Origin: Leptospira wolffii serovar Khorat str. Khorat-H2 | GTDB taxonomy: Bacteria; Spirochaetota; Leptospiria; Leptospirales; Leptospiraceae | DNA length: 64,000 nt | Direction: 5' to 3' | Assembly (NCBI RefSeq): GCF_000306115.2 | Contig: NZ_AKWX02000020.1 | Span: forward strand, 744,001 to 808,000 | Part shown: piece after piece, positions 1 to 8,112 of the stretch | Numbering within the stretch: position 1 is the first letter of the stretch | Layout of the letters: each line of letters opens with the position of its first letter | Program-made: the position numbers and the translations under genes | The notes under the pieces: generated by a model | Database searches by the model: none | What the model was told of the DNA's origin: nothing | The model's input: only the letters and a program-made list of their open reading frames with translations

Positions 1-69
1 TTTAGGAATCCGTCAAGGACGGTCTACCCGAAACGAGTCGCCGCCCAAATCCATCGAATCAAAGGATAA
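1..69 (+). CDS. Possible 3' end of an upstream gene (partial)
   Basis: Frame 1 is open from the window edge to TAA at 67-69 and encodes about 22 residues ending HRIKG. The tail is basic and ends 7 nt before the ATG of the next gene, a spacing normal for this densely packed region. The frame of the following gene (frame 2) is also open to the edge, so the choice between them cannot be made from this window. No family can be recognised. Confidence 0.25.
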   Translation, partial: FRNPSRTVYPKRVAAQIHRIKG

Positions 70-76
70 CCCCTCT

Positions 77-658
77 ATGGCGAATCGTCGCAAGCCCCCT
101 CGTAAATCCTCAGGGAATAAGAAACAAGATTCTTCTCATAAACACCAGGGAGGGAATCGGGGCCACCAGCAAAAGAAAAGACCTGACCAGGGTCGTCCGA
201 ATCGACACCAACAACAGGCGGTCGCCAATAAAATTTCCGAAACCATGAAAGAGCTGCCGCCCAAAAAGCCTGTCGGAGGAAATAGTTCCTCCACCGGAGC
301 CAAGGTCGTAGGTATTATCGCATTGGCATTGATCGCATTTTTCGGATATTTTATCGCCCGAGAATACTTGGATAAGACTCCCGTTTATGGTAAGCATGGT
401 TGGGATGAGGAAGCGGGTCCTTCCCTCGATTGGGAAGACGCCGCAAAATATTGTAATTCCAAAAGAAAGCGTCTTCCGGATAAGGAAGAGCTGAAAACCT
501 TCTCTAGACGAGCCGATTCCAAACTAAAGCAGGTCGGTTTTTATTGGTCCACGAGTCCGGAAGGAGACAAAGGGAATTATACCACCGTCAATCTTAGCTC
601 GGGAGAATTCGGATCCAGTCCCACCGCCGGTAAATTCGCCGTAATTTGCGTGAAATAA
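77..658 (+). CDS. Membrane-anchored Lcl/DUF1566-like domain protein
   Basis: The 193-aa product has a strongly basic, Gln/His-rich cytoplasmic N-terminus (about residues 1-70), one hydrophobic helix (about 76-95, IIALALIAFFGYFI) and an exported C-terminal domain. That domain carries DWEDAAKYCNSKRKRLPDKEEL, then YWSTS and a final FAVICVK. The pattern of a Trp/Ala-rich helix, RLP, W-S/T-S and a closing CV is typical of Lcl C-terminal (DUF1566) domains, which occur in bacterial surface proteins of mostly unknown role. An AAAGGA lies about 10 nt before the ATG. The frame stays open upstream to the window edge, so a longer N-terminus is formally possible. A related domain ends the lipoprotein at 26417-27952. 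Function unknown. Confidence 0.75.
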   Translation: MANRRKPPRKSSGNKKQDSSHKHQGGNRGHQQKKRPDQGRPNRHQQQAVANKISETMKELPPKKPVGGNSSSTGAKVVGIIALALIAFFGYFIAREYLDKTPVYGKHGWDEEAGPSLDWEDAAKYCNSKRKRLPDKEELKTFSRRADSKLKQVGFYWSTSPEGDKGNYTTVNLSSGEFGSSPTAGKFAVICVK

Positions 659-797
659 GACTTTCCTCCCGGGATCCGTATCCTTAAAATCGGGACGAAA
701 TATATTTCCGGAATCGATTCCTACTAAGACCTTCCGAAAGAAATAGTCGGGAAGGTCGGTTCGGATCCGTAATCCTCGGCGAGTGCCGGAGAATCCT

Positions 798-2942
798 ATG
801 CCTGTCTTAACTTTCGCTAGCGTTAGCTACTTAACCGGATTCATTCTCACCGGTCTTTGCTCTCTCTTTCTATTGATCCGAAAGGAAAAATTGGAAACGA
901 CAGCTCATTTGGGTTGGGTCTTTCTTTACGGATCCTTGTTAGAGCTTTCCTATTTAATAGGAACTTCCTTTTTTCATCCTCTGGCGTTTTTACACAGATG
1001 GGTTTCCCTTCCCGCGGCCTTTCTGCTCTTCGCGCATTTGGGATCCTATTTTTTTCTACTGAAACCTCAAGTATCCTTAAGAAACGGAAGGATCTTTTTG
1101 GGAGCGGGATACGTCTTGGCTCTCAGCGTTTTGATCTTTCATGTCGTAGGGACGATTTTCTCCCATCCGGTATACGATTTTTCGGGATGGACCTTCGACA
1201 TCATTTCGCGACCGGACGAAAAGGTCTTGGCCGGAGTCGGAATATTTTATCTTTTTGGAATATTGATCTTCGGAGCTTGGAGAGCGTTCCAGGCGCATAG
1301 ATCCGATATAAAACTATTGGCTTTAGGACTTTGGATGCCTTTCGTTTTATTGTTGGGAACCACGATATTATTTCATTCCAAAGAGATCGCGTTTCCTATC
1401 GATCGTGCAATCGCTCTTTCTTTTTGGAATCCCGTTTTTCTAGTCGCACTTTTTCTGGCCTGGTTCGTACATCTACGCGCTTCGGGAGAAGCTTTCAGTC
1501 TGAGATTTCCTTTTTTACTCGGAATCGTTTTGCTTTTGCTCTTGGTGTTCTTAGGAAGCAGTTGGTTGTTCCTACAACCGAGTTTGGAATCGTTTAGAAA
1601 TACCGTGGAAGAAAGACAGAAGGCGGAAGATCTACCGATAGGTTCTTATACTCTTTCCGTTCAGGAAAACGGCGGTTTCGTTCTGACCACCTCGGGAGGA
1701 TTGGATTCTTCTCCTTTTGCAGAAGCAAAGAGAGAATTGATTCTCTCCTTTCTCTGGGAAAATCCGAATCTGATCGCAAAGGAATTCCCCGCTTATTCTA
1801 AGCTCGGCGAGTCCTTGAAGGGCTCGGAACAATATTCCGAAAATTTGATCGGCTTTTCGAAAGGACTGGAAAGACTTAGGAAGAAGGTTAAAAATCTTCC
1901 CGAAAAGAATCTAAGGGAAAATATACTCGATTCTCTCATTACGGATGAGAGCGACCCGAATTTGATTCATTTTTTGAGAGTGGTTTCCGGAACTGTCCGG
2001 AATTCCTCGGCCGAAGGAGAATCTCTACGCGCTTTAGTAGTCGATCAGATAAGAGAGTTGGTTCCGGAGGGAGAACCTAGATTTCGCAGAATTCCTGGGG
2101 TCTTCGGAGAATATTATTATTCCATTATACATAAATCGCCCGGAAAAACCCAGGCAAGGGAAATCGGAATTCCTTTGGGCGATTATCTAAAATTCCAAAC
2201 CGGCCTTCTTCGCAAGCCTCTTTTGGCCTTCCTGCTCTGTTTGATTCTCTTCGGACTCTGTGCGAACGGATTTCTTTCCTTCTTTTTGCTTCGCCCTTTG
2301 GAAAGATTGTATTCCGGATTGGAATTGGTAACGGAAGGAGATTTAAACCGGGAGTTGCATCCGGAAGCTTGGGATGAGATCGGAAGTCTCGCGGACCAAT
2401 TCAATAGAATGATCGAATCCATTCGTTCCGGCGGAGAATCGGAATCTTGGGAAAATTCGGTCGATCCCGAGGATAGAAAATCGTCCTTTTCGTTTAAGGA
2501 GATTCTCTCTCGAATCAATTCTTCCGATTCTACTCTAGAATTGAAATCGATCGTTTCGGAACTACGCAATCTACCTAATTCGAATCCGCAGAGATCCAAA
2601 TTGATCGTTAAGGCGGCATTGAAAGCTAAGGATTACGAATCCGCATATTCCGCTGCGGAAGAGCTACGTTCTTCCGGTTCCGTCGCCGATCCCGAGTTGC
2701 TATTCGTTCTTTCTTACTGCGCCAAGAAAAAGGGAGACGCTATTACCGCGATTCGCTTAGCGGAGGAACTACGGAAAATTCTTCCCAGACATTCCCAGAA
2801 TCGTTTGCATCTTGCCGAAATGTATTATCATTCCGGAAGATTTGCGGAAGCGCAGGATATGGCCGTGGAAATCAGGATGGAAGAAGGCGCTTCTCCTGCG
2901 GTATCTAAGCTTCTGAATGCGATAGAAAAAAAGAACGCTTAA
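798..2942 (+). CDS. Multi-spanning membrane receptor with HAMP domain and C-terminal TPR-like repeats
   Basis: The 714-aa protein begins with about seven hydrophobic helices (first ~245 residues), resembling 7TM sensor modules. An eighth helix (LLGIVLLLLLVFLGSSWLFL) leads into a ~200-residue exported domain. A further helix (LLAFLLCLILFGLCANGFL) is followed by a HAMP segment (RPLERLYSGLELVTEGDLN...DEIGSLADQFNRM). The C-terminal ~150 residues are helical TPR-like repeats (AKDYESAYSAAEELRSSG, KKGDAITAIRLAEELRK, SGRFAEAQDMAVEI). No kinase, cyclase, phosphatase or methyl-accepting domain follows the HAMP. The frame opens at GTG 783, but ATG 798 has GGAG 7 nt upstream and is preferred. Probably a signalling or scaffold receptor; ligand and partner are unknown. 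pyrC follows after 14 nt. Confidence 0.8.
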   Translation: MPVLTFASVSYLTGFILTGLCSLFLLIRKEKLETTAHLGWVFLYGSLLELSYLIGTSFFHPLAFLHRWVSLPAAFLLFAHLGSYFFLLKPQVSLRNGRIFLGAGYVLALSVLIFHVVGTIFSHPVYDFSGWTFDIISRPDEKVLAGVGIFYLFGILIFGAWRAFQAHRSDIKLLALGLWMPFVLLLGTTILFHSKEIAFPIDRAIALSFWNPVFLVALFLAWFVHLRASGEAFSLRFPFLLGIVLLLLLVFLGSSWLFLQPSLESFRNTVEERQKAEDLPIGSYTLSVQENGGFVLTTSGGLDSSPFAEAKRELILSFLWENPNLIAKEFPAYSKLGESLKGSEQYSENLIGFSKGLERLRKKVKNLPEKNLRENILDSLITDESDPNLIHFLRVVSGTVRNSSAEGESLRALVVDQIRELVPEGEPRFRRIPGVFGEYYYSIIHKSPGKTQAREIGIPLGDYLKFQTGLLRKPLLAFLLCLILFGLCANGFLSFFLLRPLERLYSGLELVTEGDLNRELHPEAWDEIGSLADQFNRMIESIRSGGESESWENSVDPEDRKSSFSFKEILSRINSSDSTLELKSIVSELRNLPNSNPQRSKLIVKAALKAKDYESAYSAAEELRSSGSVADPELLFVLSYCAKKKGDAITAIRLAEELRKILPRHSQNRLHLAEMYYHSGRFAEAQDMAVEIRMEEGASPAVSKLLNAIEKKNA

Positions 2943-2956
2943 AAGACTTTGGTTTT

Positions 2957-4222
2957 ATGAACCGATCGATTCGTAGAGTTTCCGGCAGATTCCAAGACAG
3001 CAAGGGTTCCTTTCTTGCGACGATCGAATTGGATCCTAACGGATTGATTCTATTCGTACAGAAAGACGTTCTTATTTCCGATCCGAAGGAAGACGAGCTA
3101 AGCTTCGATCCGAAGCAATCCTTCATATTCTCCGGGTTCGGAGATATTCACGTTCATGCGAGAGAGGATGAATCCCAAAAGCATATCTATAAGGAAGATT
3201 TTGTTTCTGCGGGACTGGCGGCGATCAACGGAGGAGTGATCCAGATTGCGGACATGCCGAATAATCCGATTCCTCCCACGGACGACGAAACGTACGCAAA
3301 GAAGAGGTCCTTAGCGGATCGTTCCCCCGTTAGAATCACTTTATATGCGGGAATCGGGCCGCATACGAAACCTTTGAGGACTCATGTTCCTTATAAAGCG
3401 TTTATGGGGCCTTCCATCGGAGAATTGTTTTTTCACTCCAACGAGCAGTTGGAGGATACTATCCAAAATTATAAAGGTTGCAACGTTAGTTTTCATTGTG
3501 AGGACCCCGAGATTCTGGAAAAGAGTCAGAACGAAACTTACCACGAGGACCGTAGGCCTCCGGTCGCGGAAACCCTGGCTACAGACTTTGCGCTTTACCT
3601 TATTGAAAAATACGATCTCGTAGGAAAGCTTTGCCATTATTCTACGGAAGACGGTTTGCATAAGATCATCTCCGCCAGAAAGAAGGGGGTAAAAGTGAAA
3701 TGCGAAGTGACTCCCACTCATCTCTATTTCGATCGGACGATGCTCACGGATGAGAATCGACATTGGTTCCAAATGAATCCTCCTTTACGGGGGCCGGAAG
3801 ACAAGAAGGCGCTCTTGCAGGGAATCAAGGACGGGTGGATCGATTTTCTTGCGACGGATCACGCTCCCCATTCGATTCCGGAAAAGTTGAAAGGCACTTC
3901 CGGTATTTCCCAATTGGATACGTATTCCTTATTCGTAACTTGGCTACATAAGGAAGGAAAAGTAAGCTTAGAGAAGATTTCGGAAATCTGTGCGGAGAAT
4001 CCTGGAGAATTCGTGAACGAGTTTCTTCCGCAAGAATATGGTAAGGGATTCGGAAGATTAGAACCTGGCTACTGCGGAAGTTTTACCGTCCTGGATTTCG
4101 AAAATCCGACTCTATTCAAAAAAGAAGATATAAAGAGTAAGAGCGGTTGGTCTCCTTTCGAAAACGTCGTTTTTCCGGGAAGCATCGTATCGGTTATTCA
4201 TCGGGGAAAAAAGGTAAAGTAG
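2957..4222 (+). CDS. pyrC: Dihydroorotase
   Basis: Dihydroorotase catalyses reversible cyclisation of N-carbamoyl-aspartate to dihydroorotate, the third step of de novo pyrimidine synthesis, in the cytoplasm. The 421-aa length fits the class I (PyrC/allantoinase-like) amidohydrolases. Visible motifs are the metal-binding GDIHVHARE (His65, His67), the NGG..QIADMPN strand, SFHCEDPEI, a histidine in LCHYSTEDGLHKI, and FLATDHAPHS with the catalytic Asp at about 301. The gene begins 14 nt after the HAMP-TPR receptor and may be co-transcribed with it. Its last 29 nt overlap the convergent methyltransferase gene. Hydantoinase or allantoinase activity is the main alternative within this superfamily. 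Confidence 0.88.
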   Translation: MNRSIRRVSGRFQDSKGSFLATIELDPNGLILFVQKDVLISDPKEDELSFDPKQSFIFSGFGDIHVHAREDESQKHIYKEDFVSAGLAAINGGVIQIADMPNNPIPPTDDETYAKKRSLADRSPVRITLYAGIGPHTKPLRTHVPYKAFMGPSIGELFFHSNEQLEDTIQNYKGCNVSFHCEDPEILEKSQNETYHEDRRPPVAETLATDFALYLIEKYDLVGKLCHYSTEDGLHKIISARKKGVKVKCEVTPTHLYFDRTMLTDENRHWFQMNPPLRGPEDKKALLQGIKDGWIDFLATDHAPHSIPEKLKGTSGISQLDTYSLFVTWLHKEGKVSLEKISEICAENPGEFVNEFLPQEYGKGFGRLEPGYCGSFTVLDFENPTLFKKEDIKSKSGWSPFENVVFPGSIVSVIHRGKKVK

Positions 4223-4829
4223 GGGAGTCGGAATTTTTTCTTTCCAGTTCGAGAAGGAACTTCTTTCTCCAGAGTCCGCCTCCGTATCCTATTAAGTCCC
4301 CGTTCTTTCCTATGATCCTATGGCAAGGGATCAGTATCGCGATCCGATTTTCTCCGTTCGCCTTGGCTACCGCGCGGATGGCTTGCAAATCTCCGACTCG
4401 AATCGCCTGAGCCTCGTAGGAATTTGTTTGTCCGTAAGGAACGGAAGCGAGAGCCTTCCAAACTTTTTGTTGGAACTCCGTACCTGGGGTTACAAGCGGA
4501 GTATCGAATTCTTTCCTTTTTCCTTTGAAGTATTCGTATAATTGATTTTCTAATCCGGAAAAGATCGGACTTTCCCCAAGCACGATCCCCGAACGGAAAT
4601 ATTTTCCCAATCTAGGGAGTTGGAGCTCCAACCTTTCTTTTTCGGTGAATTCTAAAAAGCATAAGCCTTCTTCCGTGGCTCCCGCTAATAATATTCCGAT
4701 CGGAGTGGAGATGAATTTTGCGAGGACCGGCTTTCCCTCGGCTTCCGAATGTCCTATTCTTCCGGAAACCCTTTCGAAAAGAATTTGGTAATCGGAAAAA
4801 TCCAAGTCTATTCGGGGCTGTTTTTCCAT
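4194..4829 (-). CDS. ogt: Methylated-DNA--protein-cysteine S-methyltransferase
   Basis: This 211-aa protein transfers alkyl groups from O6-alkylguanine in DNA to its own cysteine, a one-use repair reaction. The C-terminal half shows the full family signature: GTEFQQKVWKALASVPYG, a helix-turn-helix region with the conserved RAVAKANG.NRIAILIPCHRI (acceptor Cys169) and GYGGGLWRKKFLLELE. The N-terminal ~90 residues form the usual variable domain. GGAAG sits about 9 nt before the ATG. The 3' end overlaps pyrC tail-to-tail by 29 nt. No AdaA-type transcription domain is fused, so the Ogt type is likely. Confidence 0.92.
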   Translation of the reverse strand: MEKQPRIDLDFSDYQILFERVSGRIGHSEAEGKPVLAKFISTPIGILLAGATEEGLCFLEFTEKERLELQLPRLGKYFRSGIVLGESPIFSGLENQLYEYFKGKRKEFDTPLVTPGTEFQQKVWKALASVPYGQTNSYEAQAIRVGDLQAIRAVAKANGENRIAILIPCHRIIGKNGDLIGYGGGLWRKKFLLELERKNSDSPTLPFFPDE

Positions 4830-5043
4830 ACTTTGCGCTTCCGATCGCCGAGCCTTACGGGCTGAAATGAATTGGAATTCGAAAATCCACTCCGATCAAA
4901 TCCTTTTTATTCTACTCTTAAGCCTATAAGAAAGAATGCGAGGTTGCATGAGAATAACGCCGACCGAAGTATCAAAAGGAAAAGATTCCGTTTTTCGAAT
5001 ATCCCGCGACTAAACCCGTCTAAAAATTAGAAAACTCGGGAGA

Positions 5044-5850
5044 ATGGAATCTGGAATGGATACCCAACTGAAAAATAAAACCGCCTTAGTAACCGGCTCT
5101 ACGGCAGGTATTGGACTCGCTATTGCAACCGGCCTAGCGAGAGAAGGTGCGAACGTAATCGTAAACGGAAGAACGAAAGCAAGGGTAGAAGAGGCGATCG
5201 CTTTGATAAAAAAAGAAGTTCCGGGAGCCTCCGTCCAGGGAATCGAAACCGATTTTTCCAAGAAAGCCGAAATAGACGGAATCATATCAAAATTTCCGAA
5301 TGTAGATATTCTTGTGAATAATGTGGGAATTTTCGAGCCCAAGAATTTTACAGATATACCCGACGAGGATTGGAATCGATTCTTCGAGGTAAACGTATTG
5401 AGTGGTGTCAGACTTTCCAGAGCTTACTTACCAAGTATGCTGAAAAAAAATTGGGGAAGAATCCTATTCATTTCCAGCGAATCCGGCGTGCAAATTCCGG
5501 AGGAAATGATCCATTACGGAGTCACCAAAAGTGCTCAGATTTCCTTGGGTAGAGGGCTCGCGGAACTGACCAAAGGTACGAATGTAACCGTGAATTCCGT
5601 ACTACCCGGACCAACAAGATCAGAGGGAGTCGAAGGCTTCCTACAAAATTTGGCGAAGCAGCAAAATACGGATCTGAACTCCGTCGAAAAAGCTTTCTTC
5701 CAACAGGCAAGACCTAGCTCGTTAATCCAAAGATTCGCTACCGTGGAAGAAGTCGCCAACCTGGTCGTTTATCTGGCCAGTCCATTATCCTCGGCCACGA
5801 ACGGTGCGGCTCTTAGGGTGGATGGCGGCGTCGTTAAATCTGCGTTCTAA
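5044..5850 (+). CDS. SDR-family NAD(P)-dependent oxidoreductase
   Basis: The 268-aa protein has a Rossmann fold. It shows the cofactor motif TGSTAGIG near the N-terminus, NNVG after the fourth strand, the catalytic serine in ILFISSESG, and YGVTKSAQ (Tyr158, Lys162), followed by PGPTRSEG and a closing ..GAALRVDGG. This is the classical short-chain dehydrogenase set; the N-terminal NGRTKARVEEA suggests NADP(H). The substrate cannot be told. ATG 5044 has GGGAG only 1 nt away, and the in-frame ATG 5056 lies 13 nt after it, so the start is uncertain by four codons. The stop overlaps the next start (TAATG), so the two oxidoreductases are translationally coupled. Confidence 0.85.
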   Translation: MESGMDTQLKNKTALVTGSTAGIGLAIATGLAREGANVIVNGRTKARVEEAIALIKKEVPGASVQGIETDFSKKAEIDGIISKFPNVDILVNNVGIFEPKNFTDIPDEDWNRFFEVNVLSGVRLSRAYLPSMLKKNWGRILFISSESGVQIPEEMIHYGVTKSAQISLGRGLAELTKGTNVTVNSVLPGPTRSEGVEGFLQNLAKQQNTDLNSVEKAFFQQARPSSLIQRFATVEEVANLVVYLASPLSSATNGAALRVDGGVVKSAF

Positions 5851-6860
5851 TGGTTCGACTTAGTGTTTTAGATCAATCTCCGATTCGAAAGGGAGGAACG
5901 GCCGCGCAAGCGGTTCGTGAATCCGTAGAATTGGTCAAGCTTGCGGATAAGCTCGGCTATTCCAGATATTGGGTATCGGAACATCATAATATTCTAGGAT
6001 TGGCCGGCTCCTCCCCGGAGGTTTTGATTTCCCATTTGGCGGGTGAGACAAAAAGGATTCGAGTCGGTTCGGGAGGCGTCATGCTTCCCAATCATAGCAC
6101 TCTTAAGGTCGCGGAAAATTTTCGCATGTTGGAGACTTTGTTTCCCGGAAGGATCGATTTAGGCCTCGGGAGAGCTCCGGGAGGGGACAGGCTTACCGCA
6201 GCAATATTAAATCCTTCTAATAGTTTTGTTCAGAACGATTTTGTGCAACAGATTATGGATCTACGGGATTTTTTGACCGATCATGCCGAGCCTGAGTCCA
6301 TCCAAGAGAAGGTGAAGGCGATTCCTATCTGCGAGACCGTTCCGGAGATGTGGATGTTGACTTCCAGCGGGGAAAGCGGACTTCTCGCGGCCCACTTCGG
6401 AATGTCCTTATCCTTCGCGCAATTCATCAATCCTACCGGAGCGAGGGCTACGATCCAAGCTTATCGGGAAAGATTTCGACCTTCCCGGTTTCTGGATTCC
6501 CCGCGGGCCAGTGTCGGTATCTTCGTTCTATGTGCGGAAACCAAGGAAAAAGCCGACGAGTTGCAAGCCGTCATGGATCGGCAGCTATTGAATATAGAGA
6601 AAGGAATTAGTGAAGGCGTTCTTTCTTACGAGGAAATCAAGCCCTATGTTTATTCCGATATAGAAAAGGCGAGGTTGCTATTCAATCGGGGACGAATGAT
6701 CGTAGGAACTCCCGATATCGTAAAACAGAGGATATTGGATTTAACGAGGGATTGCGGGATCGAGGAAGTCGTGGTCACGACTATCACTCACGATTTCAAA
6801 GACAGAATTCGCTCTTATGAACTCTTAGCGGAAGCGTTCGGTTTGGAAAGAACAGAGTGA
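5850..6860 (+). CDS. LLM-class flavin-dependent oxidoreductase (luciferase-like monooxygenase)
   Basis: The 336-aa protein begins with LSVLDQSPIRKG and contains RYWVSEHHN, RIRVGSGGVMLPNHS, ETLFPGRIDLGLGRAPGGD and late GTPDIVKQRI. These are landmarks of the MsnO8/LuxA-like group of flavin-dependent monooxygenases, which use reduced FMN and O2. The substrate is not predictable. Its ATG shares one base with the TAA of the SDR gene, so both are probably one operon and may act on the same compound. The 3' end of the coding sequence is part of a strong hairpin shared with the convergent thiolase gene. Confidence 0.87.
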   Translation: MVRLSVLDQSPIRKGGTAAQAVRESVELVKLADKLGYSRYWVSEHHNILGLAGSSPEVLISHLAGETKRIRVGSGGVMLPNHSTLKVAENFRMLETLFPGRIDLGLGRAPGGDRLTAAILNPSNSFVQNDFVQQIMDLRDFLTDHAEPESIQEKVKAIPICETVPEMWMLTSSGESGLLAAHFGMSLSFAQFINPTGARATIQAYRERFRPSRFLDSPRASVGIFVLCAETKEKADELQAVMDRQLLNIEKGISEGVLSYEEIKPYVYSDIEKARLLFNRGRMIVGTPDIVKQRILDLTRDCGIEEVVVTTITHDFKDRIRSYELLAEAFGLERTE

Positions 6861-6875
6861 GTCTTTCCAAACCGA
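6838..6875. terminator. 14-bp perfect hairpin between convergent genes
   Basis: The arms TCGGTTTGGAAAGA (6838-6851) and TCTTTCCAAACCGA (6862-6875) are exactly complementary, with a 10-nt loop that contains the TGA of the upstream plus-strand gene. It lies between convergent genes, so it could stop transcription from both sides. Neither flank has a clear T-run, so it is not a textbook intrinsic terminator. Confidence 0.55.
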
Positions 6876-6891
6876 GACGTAGAACTTGAAA

Positions 6892-8073
6892 TTAGGCTTC
6901 CGGGTTTTCCAGAACCAAAGCGATTCCTTGGCCGCCTCCGATACAAAGGGAAGCGACTCCGTATTTCGCCTTTCTTCTTCTAAGCTCGTATGCCAAGGTA
7001 ATGGTGACTCTGGCACCGCTTGCCCCCAGCGGGTGTCCGATTGCCACCGCTCCTCCGTTCACATTCGTGATTTCCGGATTGAGTCCTAGTTCCTTTTGGA
7101 CCGCGAGATACTGTGCCGCAAAAGCTTCGTTTACTTCCACAAGGCTCATATCGGAAAGTTTGAGACCCGCTTTCTTGAGAGCGATCGGAATAGCCAATGC
7201 GGGACCGATTCCCATTTTAGCCGGATCGCATCCTGCGTGTCCGTACCCTCTGATGATCGCCAAGGGTTTTTTTCCGATCTTCTTAGCGTAAGAAGCGGAA
7301 GTCACGATCGTTGCCGCCGCTCCGTCGTTCAAACCGGAAGCGTTTCCGGCAGTGACCGTCCCACCTTCGCGGAACGCGGGCTTGAGTCCGCCCAATTTTT
7401 CGATGGATGCGGCTCCTTTAATAAATTCATCTTTTTCTAATGTTATAGGTTTCTTTCCACCCACGGTTACAGGAAGAATTTCCTCTTTCAGTCTACCTTC
7501 TACCGTCGCCTTTTCGGCTCTGGTTTGGGAGATTCCCGCCCATTCGTCCTGCTCGCTGCGGCTGATCTTGTACTGGTCCGCCAAATTTTCCGCAGTGGCT
7601 CCCATGATCAGGCCGACGTATTGGTCCGTGAGTCCTTGTTCTAGAGAATCCTCGAATTCGGAGGAACCGTATCTAACTCCCCATCTCGCGTTACGCACCA
7701 CATAGGGAGCGTTACTCATGGATTCCGATCCGCCTGCCAGGACAGCATCCGCCTCGCCCAAATAGATTTTTTTGGCGGCTTGGATGATGGCTTCCATTCC
7801 CGAACCGCAGAGTCTGTTGAGAGTCAGGGCCGGAACGGTTTGCGGGAGGCCGGTTTTTAATCCGATATGTCTTGCAAGGTAAATCGCTTCCTTTCCTGTA
7901 GGAACTACGTTCCCGAAAATCGATTCTCCGATATCGCCGGGGTTTACTCCGGTTCTTTCCAATACGGATTTGGAAACTAATACTCCCAAATCCACCGCGC
8001 TTACATCCTTTAAGGTTCCTCCGAAATTTCCGAAGGCCGTACGGATTCCGTCTAGTATTACCGCTTCTTCCAT
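6892..8073 (-). CDS. Thiolase (acetyl-CoA C-acyltransferase)
   Basis: Thiolases cleave or form beta-ketoacyl-CoA, in beta-oxidation or acetoacetyl-CoA synthesis. The 393-aa product has the usual family length and all catalytic motifs: the nucleophile in [11 protein letters not shown] (Cys89), [24 protein letters not shown] and the C-terminal [19 protein letters not shown] lies 7 nt before ATG 8073. It is 39 nt downstream of the ceramidase on the same strand and could be co-transcribed with it. The sequence cannot separate a degradative acyl-CoA thiolase from a biosynthetic acetoacetyl-CoA thiolase. Confidence 0.93.
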   Translation of the reverse strand: MEEAVILDGIRTAFGNFGGTLKDVSAVDLGVLVSKSVLERTGVNPGDIGESIFGNVVPTGKEAIYLARHIGLKTGLPQTVPALTLNRLCGSGMEAIIQAAKKIYLGEADAVLAGGSESMSNAPYVVRNARWGVRYGSSEFEDSLEQGLTDQYVGLIMGATAENLADQYKISRSEQDEWAGISQTRAEKATVEGRLKEEILPVTVGGKKPITLEKDEFIKGAASIEKLGGLKPAFREGGTVTAGNASGLNDGAAATIVTSASYAKKIGKKPLAIIRGYGHAGCDPAKMGIGPALAIPIALKKAGLKLSDMSLVEVNEAFAAQYLAVQKELGLNPEITNVNGGAVAIGHPLGASGARVTITLAYELRRRKAKYGVASLCIGGGQGIALVLENPEA

Positions 8074-8112
8074 CTTATATCTTCCTAAATAATATAAATC
8101 TTTCCCGGAAAC

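Noticed and set aside
728..757. Hairpin GACCTTCC/GGAAGGTC as a terminator for the first gene
   Set aside because: Loop of 14 nt and no T-run; it is about 70 nt after the stop, so support is too weak.
783..797. GTG start for the HAMP-TPR receptor
   Set aside because: No ribosome site before it, while ATG 798 has GGAG at a 7-nt spacing.
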